Below are positions 13,532 to 26,097 of a DNA stretch of 64,000 nt, piece by piece. The translations under genes were made by a program, and so were the position numbers. A model generated the notes under the pieces. It saw only the letters and a list, made by a program, of their open reading frames with translations. It did no database searches and was not told where the DNA came from. The DNA comes from Stereocaulon alpinum (lineage: Eukaryota > Ascomycota > Lecanoromycetes > Lecanorales > Stereocaulaceae). Position 1 is the first letter of the stretch. The number at the start of each line of letters is the position of its first letter. The stretch spans positions 151,493 to 215,492 of the forward strand of contig JAEUBA010000056.1 in NCBI GenBank assembly GCA_018257865.1. Direction: 5' to 3'.

Positions 13532-15455
13532 ATGGCCTTCATAGCCCTCGTTAGAGAAGTGCAAGCCCATCTGCAAGCAGTCCTCGATGACCCCGGCAGA
13601 GGCTTGAATGAGAAGCTCCTTGAGAGCGTCGACGGGCAAGTCGCTGGTCTGCCATTCCATATCTCCACCTTCTAGCAAAGCTAATTTCTCGCTAGAAGCT
13701 ATCACTGAATCTGACCGAGATGCCCTCCTCAACAAGCTTTCAGCACTCCTTCCAACTCTACAACAACGCCCTACACCAGTAGCCAATCTCATCGACCGAC
13801 TCATAGCCCCCAAGAGGTACACCTTTTCGCGAGTGCTGACCATTGATCCTCCGGCAGACCTCCTGGCTGGTCTGGTAGCCCCATCACCCCCACTCAACCT
13901 GACTACATTGTGTCTGTTGGAAAAGGCGAAACAAAGGCTGAGCGATGTTGGAATTGTGGCTGGGAAGGCAGATGTTGTTTGTGCTTTGGTCAGATTGTGG
14001 TTGTGTACCCAGGACACCGCTGTTGCCGGACGGGCACATGATGTTATACTGGGACTCCTGCTTCCTGACGCTTTCAACCAGGGTGCTATTGGGCTTGTGG
14101 AGGGGGGTTTGATGTGGCGAAGAATATTCAGGGACAAAGATATCTACGGATTGATATACTCAATATGCAGCCTCTCCACAGTAGGGCAAGACGGACAGCC
14201 ATCTAAAAGAGATAAAACAGTGGCACAGGCAAGGCTGTTGGACATTCTTTTGAGGATTGACAGTGAGCCAATAAGGACTTCGCAGATCCCAGAGATAGAG
14301 CGACAATACGGGGTTATGGATGGGGGGTTGCTTCATTTTGCAGCTATACATATGGTCGATTACAAAGACGATCTCCTGATGCACGTGAACTTGCTCGGGT
14401 TCTACACAACGTACCTAAGCTCAAAGTACAAGACAATCCCTCTCAACCCCACCACCAATTGGACAAAGGCCTCAAAATTCGCACTCGATTTCTTACGCAA
14501 GAACGGTATGCACGATCATGCGCTAAGCTATTTCTTATACCCGGACGACAAAGACCCGGTCGATCTCACTTTCCTCTACGCCCGTTCAGCATCTTATCTT
14601 GGGATATGGTGCTCCGTCTACCCAAAGGACTTCCTCGGTCAGCATACCATGGTGAAAGCCACGTTGAATCGTCTGTTGAGTGCTCTGCAAATGGTGACAA
14701 CAGCTCAATGGGCCCACGGGCAGGCTCCAAATAATGACCTCCATGTCCTGGCATCGCTTCCACGAGTGACTCTTCTTCCTAGGGGTCGGGCCCCTTCGCC
14801 CTTAGTCTTTGTTCCAGCGCGGCCAGCCAATGAGGAGGCCTTCAAGACTTTAGCATATGTCTTCAATGGCAGTAAAGACACGACTTTGGAAATGGCTGAT
14901 CAGGAGAACGCAGCCGCCAGAGCATTGTACTACTTCTACACCGCAAATTCTCCCAACTTCTGGCGCGATGTTGTCAGCGCCGCAGAGACTGTCGCACTCA
15001 AAGATACTGCACTAGCAGCGCTGTCAGTCATCGCAGCCGTGATCACTGCACATTGGGCACCACTACCGACTACGTTGATCTCGGTTTCACCATTCGAATT
15101 GCTAACGGAGGGGGAGCTAGCCACCAAATGCGGTGCCCCAGCTCTACCAAAGTCTGGGGTTGAGGCTATCATGACCGAACCGGCTATTGGTACTGTCGTA
15201 CCATACCTCATCAAGCCTGCTCAGACATTTAGTAACCTAGTTGGTGGTGGGAGGGGTGATGTGGAAAGTGCTGCGTATCAAGTCGCTGTCGCTAAGCATG
15301 AAACCCTTATATATCTTCACGAAAGGTTGAAGCGGTGGGTAGGGGATCATCCTGAAGCCCAAGAGATGCTGGCTACAGTGGGAAGACGAGTGGCTCAGGG
15401 GCCAATGGGCGGATCAAGTGAGGTTGGGGGAAGAGTTGGCACGATGGAGCTCTAA
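13532..15455 (+). CDS. Hsm3/PSMD5-like helical-repeat protein (putative proteasome assembly chaperone)
   Basis: A 624-residue, mostly alpha-helical protein. The pattern resembles the fungal proteins annotated as Hsm3 N-terminal domain/PSMD5 (S5b), chaperones that bind the base of the 26S proteasome; this assignment is from memory of the family and is moderate. The single long frame opens at 13608, but a better model starts at ATG 13532. Exon 1 is 13532-13646, a 49-nt intron runs 13647-13695 (GTCTGC, branch-like GCTAAT, GCTAG), and exon 2 is 13696-15455. This yields an N-terminus of MAFIALVREVQAHLQAVL followed by ITESDRDALLNKLSALLP, and keeps frame. Conserved-looking blocks include PVANLIDRLIAP, YTFSRVLTIDPPADLLAGL, MWRRIFRDKDIYGLI and PAQTFSNLVGG. 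No membrane segment or signal peptide is present. The gene is intact and divergent from rpc31. Confidence 0.62.
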
Positions 15456-17099
15456 AATGACTACGATTACAACGAAGGCACTCGATATGGATTTCGAAGC
15501 ATTTGAGACTATAACTATATTTCTAAAAGGGTGTAGCAATGCTTCGAAAGATTGAGAGAGACCGGAATACCGGCTTCCACTGCTGAAAGGACCTCAGACG
15601 CGGGGAGTTAGGAGAGGAACAACATACGTGATTATTTTGGATGATACCCATGAACGGTGGATAGCGAAGGCGATCGCGCCAAGTGGCCTTGCATTTCATT
15701 CTAGCATCTTTGAAGACAGATATAGAGAGCGTCGCAAGAAAGAGGAATGTACAGTTGCTCCCGCCACCAAACCGGACCTTGCATCGTACATACTGCCTCA
15801 TCACTATAGGCGAATACTAGACGGATTCGAGAAGAGAGCTACTTTCAAGCCTGCAGCTGGCTGAAGTCGCACAGAGCCTTAAGCGGCTGAGGCTGGCCGA
15901 CTAATGCGCCAGCCTGAAGGTGCTCACAGAACAATTCTTCCCGTCATCAGCCAAGTCGTCGACGACATGTTGAGCGCACAGTCAGCGTCAGACGATTGCT
16001 CTGTCGTTTATTAAAACACTGGTAACACAAGGTTCCATACCGTTTGCTTGGCCTTTCCATGACAAGGCAAATGCTGTTGCGTATGCATATATCCTCGCAA
16101 CACCAAATGTTCAGCCTAGGATCTATTTTCTCGGCGAACAATATACTCCGAATGCAACATTGCAATCGATTCGCTCGGTTATTCCCTGACAAGCAGGTCT
16201 TGTCGCGATTGACTTCGCGCTCAATAAATCCGGTCCTCAGCTCGTAGTCACTTGACATCAGCAGCAACGAGCTGAGTCTGTGGTACCGCGCTCTCGGCAT
16301 AGCGATGAACAACAGTGAGTCAATGGGCTATCCATCATCACATGAGCATTGTCTCAGTGCCTAGTTTTTGCAGATATTCCGGATGTAACATGGCGAACAA
16401 GTCGCTTGGCTTCCCGCGGTCATACAAGTACATTTTGCGAGCGAACCCTTAATCGTTACACGTGGTACTTAGATGTTAATCGGGACGCCTAAGCAGGGAC
16501 GCATCAATTGTAATGTCTTATTGGATGGCCTTATTCAGCCCTTGGGAGCGGTGTAGCCTTACAGAACCTCAGCCTTCTTTTGCCTCAATGTTATCCGACG
16601 TCAGCAGACTGTTCTCCGCAATTTTGTTTCAGCATGTAGGCACAAAGCGAGAGTAGCTGCAGGACCTGACGTAGCATTTCTATGAGGCACGCTGTGGATT
16701 TTGCATCTCCGTTGTATCAGGCGAAGGATCTATGACACTAGTGAGCGACTGCGCTTTCTTACTGCACGGTCCTCCGTCCTCAGCTTCGCCGGGCATTACT
16801 TTGCACCGAGCGCGAGCGTAGCCTGAATACCTGAAAAGGGTACGGAGAGGAAGCAGGCGAGCGGGCTCAGTGACTAACGTGAAAGTCCTTTTGAGCTCTG
16901 CTGAGACGGACGATTTGCAGGCGAAACGCAATTGAGGCTCTTCATGCTGCAGTGGTCCATACTCTACATCCCAGCCGACAGAAAAACACCCTCATCTACC
17001 GCCAAACACCGCCAAACACCGCCAAACACCGTCAGCACCCTCTACATGTATGCCCTTTGCACCCCTCATGTTCAGCACTGTGGTTCCCTTCGCTCTGTG
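15456..17099. other. Intergenic, no gene seen
   Basis: Short ORFs only on both strands, none recognisable. At 17001-17030 there are three exact tandem copies of the 10-mer GCCAAACACC. Confidence 0.5.
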
Positions 17100-17495
17100 C
17101 TATGCGGTATGCTCCCTCTCAGTGGCAAGGTACGGAACGATTGCGCCTTCGGCTTTAAGTCTACATACCTTGTTAGCCTCAGACAATATCTGCAACACCG
17201 CCACATACCTCTGAACGATTTGGCTATGGACCTCCCACCATCTTTTATACTCCTCCCGTGCTCTAGTCTCCCAACAGGCCGGATCGTTTGAGACAATAGC
17301 GAATGCTGCATGTTGAGTACGCTGAAGCTCGTTGACCAGGCCATCGCAGGGAACCGGTGGTGCACCTGGACCTCCTCGACGGAAGCCAATGATGCTGCCC
17401 AAGGTCTCGTCCGCAACGCCCGTGAACAAATTCAGGGCGCATGCCACCTGGAGCTCGTCCATGGACAGCGTTTGGTCATTGAAGGAGAATGCCAT
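17100..17495 (-). CDS. Small hypothetical protein, probably spliced
   Basis: The frame starts MAFSFNDQTLSMDELQVA and continues for 131 codons with a well-behaved, helix-rich composition. The segment EEYKRWWEVHSQIVQRYVAV looks amphipathic. The codon run ...SEANK is followed by AAG|GTATGT at about 17170, a near-perfect 5' splice site. The true C-terminus therefore probably comes from a second exon; one option is an acceptor about 53 nt further on, giving a short Gly/His-rich tail. No domain, signal peptide or membrane segment is recognised. It could be a lineage-specific gene. No neighbour suggests a function. Confidence 0.42.
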   Translation of the reverse strand: MAFSFNDQTLSMDELQVACALNLFTGVADETLGSIIGFRRGGPGAPPVPCDGLVNELQRTQHAAFAIVSNDPACWETRAREEYKRWWEVHSQIVQRYVAVLQILSEANKVCRLKAEGAIVPYLATEREHTA

Positions 17496-20400
17496 TGCGA
17501 CTTGCGATAATGATAAGATCTGGACCAGGAAGACGCAAGATCACTGAGTTTGTTGGAGCGGGGAGATTGAAGAATGGTATATATCTGGAGCGGATCTGGC
17601 AATTGGCGGGAAAGGGTGGAGGCTCGGCCGTGGTGTGGGGACGAAGTCTTAGTCTCGGTTCCGATCAGATCTCGTTAACGGGAAAGAAGTGGTCAGATTA
17701 CGATTTTTACGGTGAACAAAAACAAGGATGAGCTCCGTCGTATTGAGGAAAGAGCACGAAGTTCTCCGAGTGCGTGATTCGGACCATCGACAGGCCGCTC
17801 TGATCGATTGAGACATGCATGTTACTATTAAGCGGCAGTAGCCATATGCAAGCCCTAGTTGGCTGCTTGTCTGGAGCGTTTCAAAGGACTGTTCTTGTTT
17901 AGCCGATAGCACACAACATCGGTGATATGATCGATGTGCTTTGCACGTGAGGGACTTGTGCATCTATCGATGCCATGCTGCGATACCAGAATCTATGATA
18001 TGGTGGGAAACGTGTCCTCTGTTCTTGCTACAATGTCTGGAAAGTGGATCCAGATACCTCGTCTCCAAGGTAAACTGTCATACAGCTCCAACGCTACGAC
18101 AGGACGCATGGGAATTGATCAGGAGGAGCTTTCATTGGAACAATACAATCTCTTCAATGGATTGCCCGACTCGTTCACAACAAATATTGGGATGGGTTTG
18201 TATGTCACCTGTCATGGTGGGGCGATAGAATACTTTGAACAAGACCAGCGATTGGTATTCAGTCAAATAAAATATGGAACCACTCGAAGGGAGAGTTCGC
18301 GCCGTCTGATCGATGAGATGCAGGAAACTAGGACTATGCGGAATCTCTACGGAACCTCCGCGAGGCGCACAGGATACGACAAACATGTGGCGAAGATCGT
18401 TACTGCAAATCCACACTTAATCGTTACACCACGTCTAAAGCGCATAAATCTTCCATTTGTATACCCTGGAACCCTGTCCATGCAAATGACCGAATGTATT
18501 GATGATCACCAATGGCCAAGCACATGTTGGCAGCTGCTCAGTGGTGTGAAGCACTTTCGCAACAGTCTCTATGGTACTACTCCCGAGATCGCGGGAGAGG
18601 CCCGTTGGGTCCTTCAGTGGAGATCAACGTTGTGCTGAACGACAGTGACCTCAAGGATGGCCATTGCGCGTGGGCAAACCGATTATCTAGAGGCGCAGGG
18701 CCTGGAACAAGACGTAGATCTTGGAAGCTTGTCTTTGGGAGTCATTCAAATCAGATGACATCTGGCTGACTGGGATGTCACGGGAGCGTTGAGATATTGG
18801 TAACATGCTGGCCTAGATGTCGGCGAAGGAAGGCAGCATGGGATCTGCTGGCCGGGTCTAGAAGATCTGCACAGTGCAGCGATCTACTTTCGGATCTTTG
18901 AAGGGCGCGAAGTGAGATCTGATCCGATTGAGTGAGCAAAAGGAAAGGACATCTGCATACGACCCTCGTTTGACTGCAGCCTTCATGCCTAAGAGTGGGG
19001 TACTGTTCTCAAGCCTTGCAGTCATCGGCGGGTGATGCGGAAAAAATGAGAAAGTGCGCCTAGCTGTTGATAATAACCAATAAGCTCTGAAGGAACACGC
19101 GGACCCCGCTATGGCTTCGTTATGCCTTGAATATAACTTTCGCTAAATAGTTTTATGTGGGTCAGGCCGATGACCCGTAAGCCACAACATTAGTATGACG
19201 CTGCCCTACCCTAGACGCCAGCTTCAGTATCGGATCTCGCCGGTGCCCAGGCTTTTTGGCCGACCACCACCAGATGATGCTCGTCATTAGACTGATGGTA
19301 GGCTAGAGCCACGATGGGATGCATTTCACCCATGAGGAACAGACAAACAACGCACAACACTCTATGGTCATGTTCGGTCGGCTTTGAAACCCGCTAGTGG
19401 AGGCTCAAGTCTCAATTGACTTTCATGATAGGAGATGGAGAGTATGAGGAATTCATCGCTCCTGCAGCTTTCCGCCAAGACAAAGTGATCTTTCGTTGCC
19501 AGAGAGGACATCCCAGTAGGCTTGGTAGATTTTCTGTAGGTATCTAGAAGCGAGTTCAATACGACTATGATACAAACTGGATAGGACTCCCAAGACCTTT
19601 TGGGAGATCGAAGTAGTGTCAAGAGGATTACTGGCAACGGTATGCACCGTAATATATAAACGAAAAGACCCCACTTTCGATGTAGCTTGTGAATACTTCT
19701 GAGTCGGTGGGATGAAATGAAATGGCGAACGTTGGAGCAGGTTCGGATACGAGTCGAATACTCATTCTAACCTCGGCAAATACCAGTAGATCCATCGGTT
19801 GGACCTAAGCCAATAGATGGGAGGGTGAATCTATCTTCAACTACGGTCTCGATCACACCAAATATAAACCAGTCCTGTAAGTAGAACGTTCGATACTTTC
19901 GATGTTTGAAAGCCGGAGATGTTAATAAGGGGCCAAACAGCTCACTGTTCGGATATCTCAAATAGGATTTGGATGATCGCCTTGTCTTTCTCCAAGTTCT
20001 CAAGCGCTGGACCCGTCTAAAGTACGGGAAAATGTGAAGGACTGCCACAGGAAAACGTCCAGACTCCTATTGATAGCAGCAAACTGGGGAGCAATTAGGC
20101 TGTGTGAAAGTAGGCGTCAGAGTCACCACATCTATATAATGCGAGAAGTAGGCCCCATTATATTCACATTGAAAGACTCGAACCCTAGCAAGGAGAGTGC
20201 GATGGCACTCGTGAGCACGGTTGGAGTAAAATATGAATTTGGTTTCCAGTGCCAGATCAAATCGGTCCTTATCCGCAAGTCCTCCAAACAATTCTCTCAA
20301 TGACATGCTGTGGCGCAGGCTGCAACTATGCCCTACTCAATGAAATCATATCTGGGCGCCGCTACACCATGCTTTCAATCCATCAATCTCCCCTGTGCTG

Positions 20401-21209
20401 ACAGCTTAACAGAATTGACTTTCCTTACCCAATAACAGCAGAGCAGGCGTTGCTCGCAGTCCATGGTCCACGCTCCAACTTTACTGATCGCCAGAGGAGG
20501 ACTCGCGAAAGGAAAGGGCGCGCGTTGGTACTATGGACCCCGAGAGCTGTCGCGGCAAAGCCACTTGGAGTCATCGGACTTCGCTATCGTAAACAGGAAT
20601 ACTACAAGCATTATGTGAAGGCAACAAACGGCATCGAGGTCAAGTCGAGGTCAACCCTGCTGCTTGCCTGTTGCTGGAGGGTGAAGAAGTAAGCAAGATT
20701 GACTCGTACTTACGAAGCGATGGGTCAAGTGGCTGAGGAGTATGGGCAAAGGGAATCCCTGAGATGTTCGAAATGTGCACGATAAGGGTACTTGGGGTGG
20801 CTCAGCTGCGGCTTCCAAATGGCTTTAGGTGAAGAGGCAAATGAACAAGCGGAGCACTAGTGTCTTTAGACGAGATCCTTGACCAACAATGTATAACTCC
20901 TCCAACCGCTTGTCAAGGCTTCCCTGTGTTTATCGTCGGACTATCGACAGGAGAAAACGATAGGGATCATAGCCTCTGCATAAGGTGCTTCAGGAATCTG
21001 AACTTTTCGGACCCATGTCGTTATGGTCTATAATGATACGCAAAGTGTCGTGGCCGATAAGACATGTGTACTATCACCCACAAATTCGTACCCTGCCAGC
21101 AAGGTGGCCCCTGGATTGCATATTATGGTGCATCAGACGAGTTACGGATTATCGACTATCATGATCAGAAGTAAAGTCGTCTATGGACCGCATCAGTATT
21201 GCGCTTGTC
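17496..21209. other. Sparse region with one long unrecognised ORF
   Basis: The only long open frame is 17934-18638 (+, 234 codons); it shows no recognisable motif and may be a chance ORF. A short frame on the minus strand near 19240-19330 reads GEMHPIVALAYHQSNDEHH and looks mildly coding-like, but I could not connect it to other exons. I see no RNA gene or repeat. Confidence 0.4.
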
Positions 21210-22427
21210 TCACGAGGCTAAATAGCCCCCGTCTACCGGCAAAGCCACGCCAGTCACCCAAGCTGCATCATCGCTTGCGAGGAACAAAGTTGCCTTTGCT
21301 ATGTCATCGGCTTTTCCCCATGTGCCCCAAGGTGTTCGTGTCATGATCCCAGCGCTTATCGTCTCATTTTCGATGAGAGACTTTGTCATCGCTGTTCGAG
21401 TGACTATATGAAAACGATTAGGGCATGTCTTATAACGATCGGCGGCACCATATGTGTGTATAAAACGGGACCACATACAACCGGGACATATTGCGTTGCA
21501 GTGGATCTTGTCTGGCGCATAGTCTATAGCGACTTGCTTTGTCAAAGTAACGACTGCGCCTTTGGAGGCGCAGTATTCAGCTGGTTCAGACACAGGGATC
21601 AGCATTTCCTATGTCCATAACTCAATAACCACGTTTTGCCTTCTTCTCTTACGCGACAGAGCATAGAACAAGCACTGGCGACTTACGAAGCCCACCAAAA
21701 CCCACAAGCCCCAGAATGCTGGCAGTGTTTACGATCCAGCCTCTGTGTCCAGTGATGCCAAGCTCCTGTCTCAGGAACTGTGCACATGCAAATTTGCATC
21801 CAAGGTATACGCTCCGGAGATTTACCGTTCTGGTTACATGTGTCATTCCTTATCACACCAGGGTAGGAAAGGTGAGCTACAAGTGGAGCCCACACGTTGA
21901 AATCACTTACATCATCTTATCCCACGCATCCTCTTCCAATTCATGAATCTTTACCCCTAGAGCACCAATTCCAGCGTTGTTGACCATTCTATTTGATGTC
22001 CAAATTAGCTGTCTCGTTATGAAGTCAATCTTGCTTGCAGTCCTCAGAGTCGTCACACCACCAGCGTCTCGGACACATCACCTTCTCTAACACTAAGGAG
22101 TCAAGTAGATTGACTTCCGACTCACATATCCAGCCTTCCACCTAAGCGAACCGCCTCGCGAACGCAACCATCTACGTCAGGTCCCTTCCCAACATCCGTC
22201 TTTGCAAAGACTCCTTTCTCAGGACCATGCCTTTCACATATCAAGTCATGCGTACTGATCTCTGGCTGCTCGTCGACACCACCTGTGGCCGTGACGGGAT
22301 TCAAATCCGCACAAATGATCAGGCGAGTCCCGTGCGAAGCAAAGAGAAGAGCAATAGCCCAGCCCAGCCCGGAAGAGGACCCCGTAACAACAGCTACCCT
22401 GCCTTCGAGAGACCTACTAGAATCCAT
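21210..22427 (-). CDS. Classical short-chain dehydrogenase/reductase (SDR), intact, five exons
   Basis: NAD(P)-dependent oxidoreductase of the classical SDR family, 272 residues, the normal length. Exons: 22427-22126, 21988-21911, 21829-21687, 21580-21479 and 21403-21210, all with GT-AG introns and all in frame. The cofactor motif TGSSSGLG is at residues 15-22. An Asp near residue 41 at the end of the second strand suggests NAD(H) preference. VNNAGIG lies near residue 105, the catalytic Ser near 164 (NTAS), and the YCASK motif gives Tyr 177 and Lys 181. The segment CPGFTRTAMTKSL after the fourth intron, and a C-terminal DGGYLAS, are typical of the family. The substrate cannot be read from the sequence. 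It stands alone, with no metabolic neighbours in the adjacent kilobases, so it is best called a general 3-oxoacyl reductase/alcohol dehydrogenase-like SDR. Confidence 0.9.
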
Positions 22428-25400
22428 GAATGTGCCCGCGAAAGAATCCTTACAACCCAGCTAAAAGTAGCTGGGGGGGGGCAGTATTAGATTACGTCGT
22501 AATGGGGGGAAACGAATCTAGGCAATTCCGCTAACGAGCTGATGGTGGGCTGCCGAATTGAGAAGGTGGGCTGTTACAAATGTTTAGTCATGCATGGAAT
22601 GGAGGTCGCGTGGAACTTCGCCGCCAAGTAGCTGGAGACGGGAGGGAAGACATTGATGCGTTTTAGCGCATTTCCACTCCTGCCGCATGGCAGCGATCTT
22701 ATCAATCACGCCTTTCGAACATCTCTATAAAGATGATATGGGGTTCATATGATGTCACACTGTTTGCTCCTCGGGTTCGGCGCTAGAAGCTGCATGGTGG
22801 GGACTGGAGAAAGTCCCTTGATCGTGATAGGCTGAGCTTCTACGATCTGTTTCTGCTATATTAATCTGCTATGATGGTCCTGCATAGGTTGCCTTTGTAC
22901 TTCAGAGTCGGGGCTCAACGATGACGATCTAGCTTACTTTCCACAAGTTGTTCGCAAGATGCACGTTTTACGAAAAGGTACACAGAACGTTTCGATATCT
23001 TACTGCTGTCCCCATGTATACCCTGATCAGTCTGAAAGACGGCCTACAGCATATCACACATCGTAGGCAGTCTCTTCATGTATCATGACAACAAAGCGAT
23101 CCGAGCAGAACCCTCACTGCTTTGGCCCCACGCATCAATCTTGGCTTCTCATACGGACGGAAGGGACTATTGGATAGGTGTTCTGCTCTCCAACTCTGTT
23201 GAATGGTTGATCCCCTCGGCAGCAGATCGTGCGTTCGGCCTCTAGTTCGACATGACATCACCCATGGGTTTCAAGCGGATCTGATCTGTAAGCTGCGTAT
23301 GACCTCCGTGAAAAGGGCGCTTCTTTACGGCATTCGAAAGCCATCGATAACCGGCTCGTACGGCAGAAGTATACGCGGCTTTGATACCTATTTGAACTTA
23401 GAAGCTGGCAATAGCATGTTAGCTCGAACTTGCATTATGAATACAGTCGTACGTCCTCCCAAACCGGTTGTCTATCCCGCAATCTGGTAGAGAATTTAAT
23501 CCTGCAGAAATCGTCTGTGGGATGGATCACCTACAAGTTAAGTCTTGGGGTATAGACTGGTAGTTCAGCACAGTGCGAACAATATAGCAGGTGCCAGTGC
23601 TATATTACTTACCACTGCTAGAAGTATCGTCTAGATTGAAGGAGTTGCGATACCTGAAACACTCCCACTCCCATCAAACAACACAAGGCTATCTTGCTCT
23701 TCAATTTCATCTGCACTTTCCATAGAATGAAGATGGGATACTCGCAAACGCAAAATCAGAGACGATGGAGATGACCATCGGTGATTAGCAAGTCTGCATG
23801 GAGTATCTCGACCCTATGGTGTCGTTCATACTTGCTTGGGAGATAATGATTCGTTCTAATTGCCCTCTTCCGAAGCAGGCGCCATTAACATCAATATCCC
23901 AGGCCGCGTCAACGGGCTGTCATTGTACGATCCAAAAGATGGTGAGTATGGCATTGGAAAGGAAGAGGAAGACAATTGCGGCCTGGAGGGATCGAATAAT
24001 TTCGACCCCTCGTGATCGGAATCCGCATGAGGAACAGATAGAGAGACCTTAGTCCATATCAGAGTCACGAACGTCTAAATCCATTCTCCGTAGGTATAAT
24101 TTCGAAATTCGATGAATTGCCATTTCGTTAAATAGTATTGTGGTCTACCAAAACCATAGTGTATCTCAACGAAGTCCAGGCCGGCACCAATGACATTCCC
24201 AACCTAAAGCTAGGTCAGATGTACCTTCAGACCAAAACTCGAGATACCACCTTACAATGGCGGAAAGAATTCTCCAATCGTCCCACGACAGAGACTTGGT
24301 AATCTATATGCGGATAGAAAGCCGTACAGCGACGACGATCGCTGTCACTGTGACGGCAACGCTCGTAGTAGCGATTATGCCGAGGCCTTTATCGATATCG
24401 CCCGCCGGAGGAGGTCTCGTCGACTCGCAAGGCCGCAACTCAATAACTGCCAAGCCATGACTGCTCTTGAACATCCCAACACTTCCTGGGGTCTGGAGGA
24501 AAGTATATACTCTGTAGTTCTATCCTCTTCGAGGTGCTCAACGACAATGGCAACCAAGCTCACTTCGCTGTTTCTTCTTCGAGTGAAGACCAACTTTGCT
24601 TGCGACGCCTCTGATAGCGAAGGTAGCTCCATGTTCACAATAATCAGATATAATGCGGTTGCTCTTTTATTCAAAAATATCTGAAGATTCGAGCAAAGCT
24701 CAGAGAACGAGCTCACGGTGGACATCGCGGTAATCAACGCCTAGTGGCCTCATTTGTGTCGAGATTTCAATTCCTCACGAATAGGTATTGGATTTACAAG
24801 CACTCTGGAAGGTCTCCAAGTATGCCGAAGTCTGCGTTAAGCTCAGCATGAGACAATTGCGGATTTAGAAATCGCTGCGAATGACCGAGAATCGTCCACC
24901 ATGGAATTTCACGCCGGAGACGATGGAGAACCCTTGACTTACGATGGTTCTCATACTGTGATATTGAGTCGATCCGAAGGCTGTGAATCTTCATCAGGCG
25001 ATCGAGATATTCTGCAACATGCAAAGGGAACTTGAAACGAGAGTATCGGGTCGACTCCATTTAACCACATCAAGCTCACTACTGCTTCGTAACATTCGCG
25101 GGACAGTACATGTAAGGTAGCTGAAAGCACTCTATTCATAGGCGTTACAACAAGACAGGTTAGAGGCAAGGACTTGCAAATCCAGCCCATCTTTCTCAGC
25201 GTTACATTTATAGAGATTTGCCAAGTGGAGAAGAACCTGCCAGGTAAGGTCAGAATGTGAGGAGTGTCCCACGTATCCACTATCCAGACTTAAGTCGGCG
25301 GTAGCTGTTGGCAACGAGGTAGGAACTATCTCTGTCGTAGGGAAATAGTGGTCAGGGTCTCTACAGTCAGACAAAGTCAAAAGGCATCTCCGTTGTAAAT

Positions 25401-26097
25401 ACGTAGAATGTTTCGAGGGGCAGCAATGAGGGTGTGAAGGCAGTAATGAATTGGCTCAAGAAGTCGCCTCGGTGTGAACAAAATAACTCGCGTGGTGGGC
25501 CGTCGTCGCCATAAGACCCCGTCAACCACCTGTCACTCTCTATTAATCACTTTTTATGATTACCTATCTACCGCTAGAACATCCCTATCGCCTACTCTAC
25601 TATACAAACGAAAATAAGTTAGACTACGGGGCAAGCAGGCTCTACTACACCCGAGCGAAAATAAGGTTCTAAGAGAGCTGCTTAGGGAGGGCTGGGATGG
25701 GGGTTCATAACCCTCTATATATAGATAACTTAGTACTCTCTATACCCAGAGACTTCGGGAAGTCCAGCGCCTTCAGGAGGGTTATAATATGTATCGCTAC
25801 AGGTAGCAAATAATCTTGTGTTATAGGGGTAAGTAATAGGGGTGGTCTTGGCGGCTAGGCTACTCACGATGTTCTGAAATTAGGTGACCTCGGAAGCATT
25901 CCGCAGCACGTCATTTGCCTTTTCGTCTTAGCTTTGATTTTACAGTGCTAGCACGCCTTTCCATTCTTCGATGCTCTTGTAAGGCTCACTTTTGATATAT
26001 GACACCATTGTCGGAACTTGTACGATGACAATAAAAGTGGCGGTGCCCCAAGAGGCAGCCGCAGTGCAGCGACTCCGTCGGTTTCCCCCTTGCATGG
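22428..26097. other. Gene-poor stretch with a possible decayed coding fragment and a RIP relic
   Basis: No intact gene recognised. On the minus strand at about 25280-24950, two overlapping frames read EAVVSLMWLNGVDP and then FPLHVAEYLDRLMKIHSL. Together these resemble one ankyrin repeat broken by a frameshift (weak). At about 23870-24000 (+) a frame reading PGRVNGLSLYDPKDG ends near a GTGAGT donor, but no partner exons were found. From about 25540 to 25850 the sequence becomes rich in TA-containing trinucleotides and poor in CpA/TpG, unlike its flanks; it looks like a small RIP-mutated repeat fragment. Confidence 0.35.

Noticed and set aside
17001..17030. Three 10-bp repeats as a possible CRISPR-like array
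   Set aside because: Directly adjacent copies without spacers, in a eukaryote; a simple tandem repeat.
17934..18638. 234-codon ORF as a confident gene
   Set aside because: No motif, no splice partners and atypical composition; its length is compatible with chance in 64 kb.
22290..22325. GGGATTCAAATCC, resembling a tRNA B box
   Set aside because: It lies within the coding sequence of the SDR gene and has no surrounding cloverleaf.
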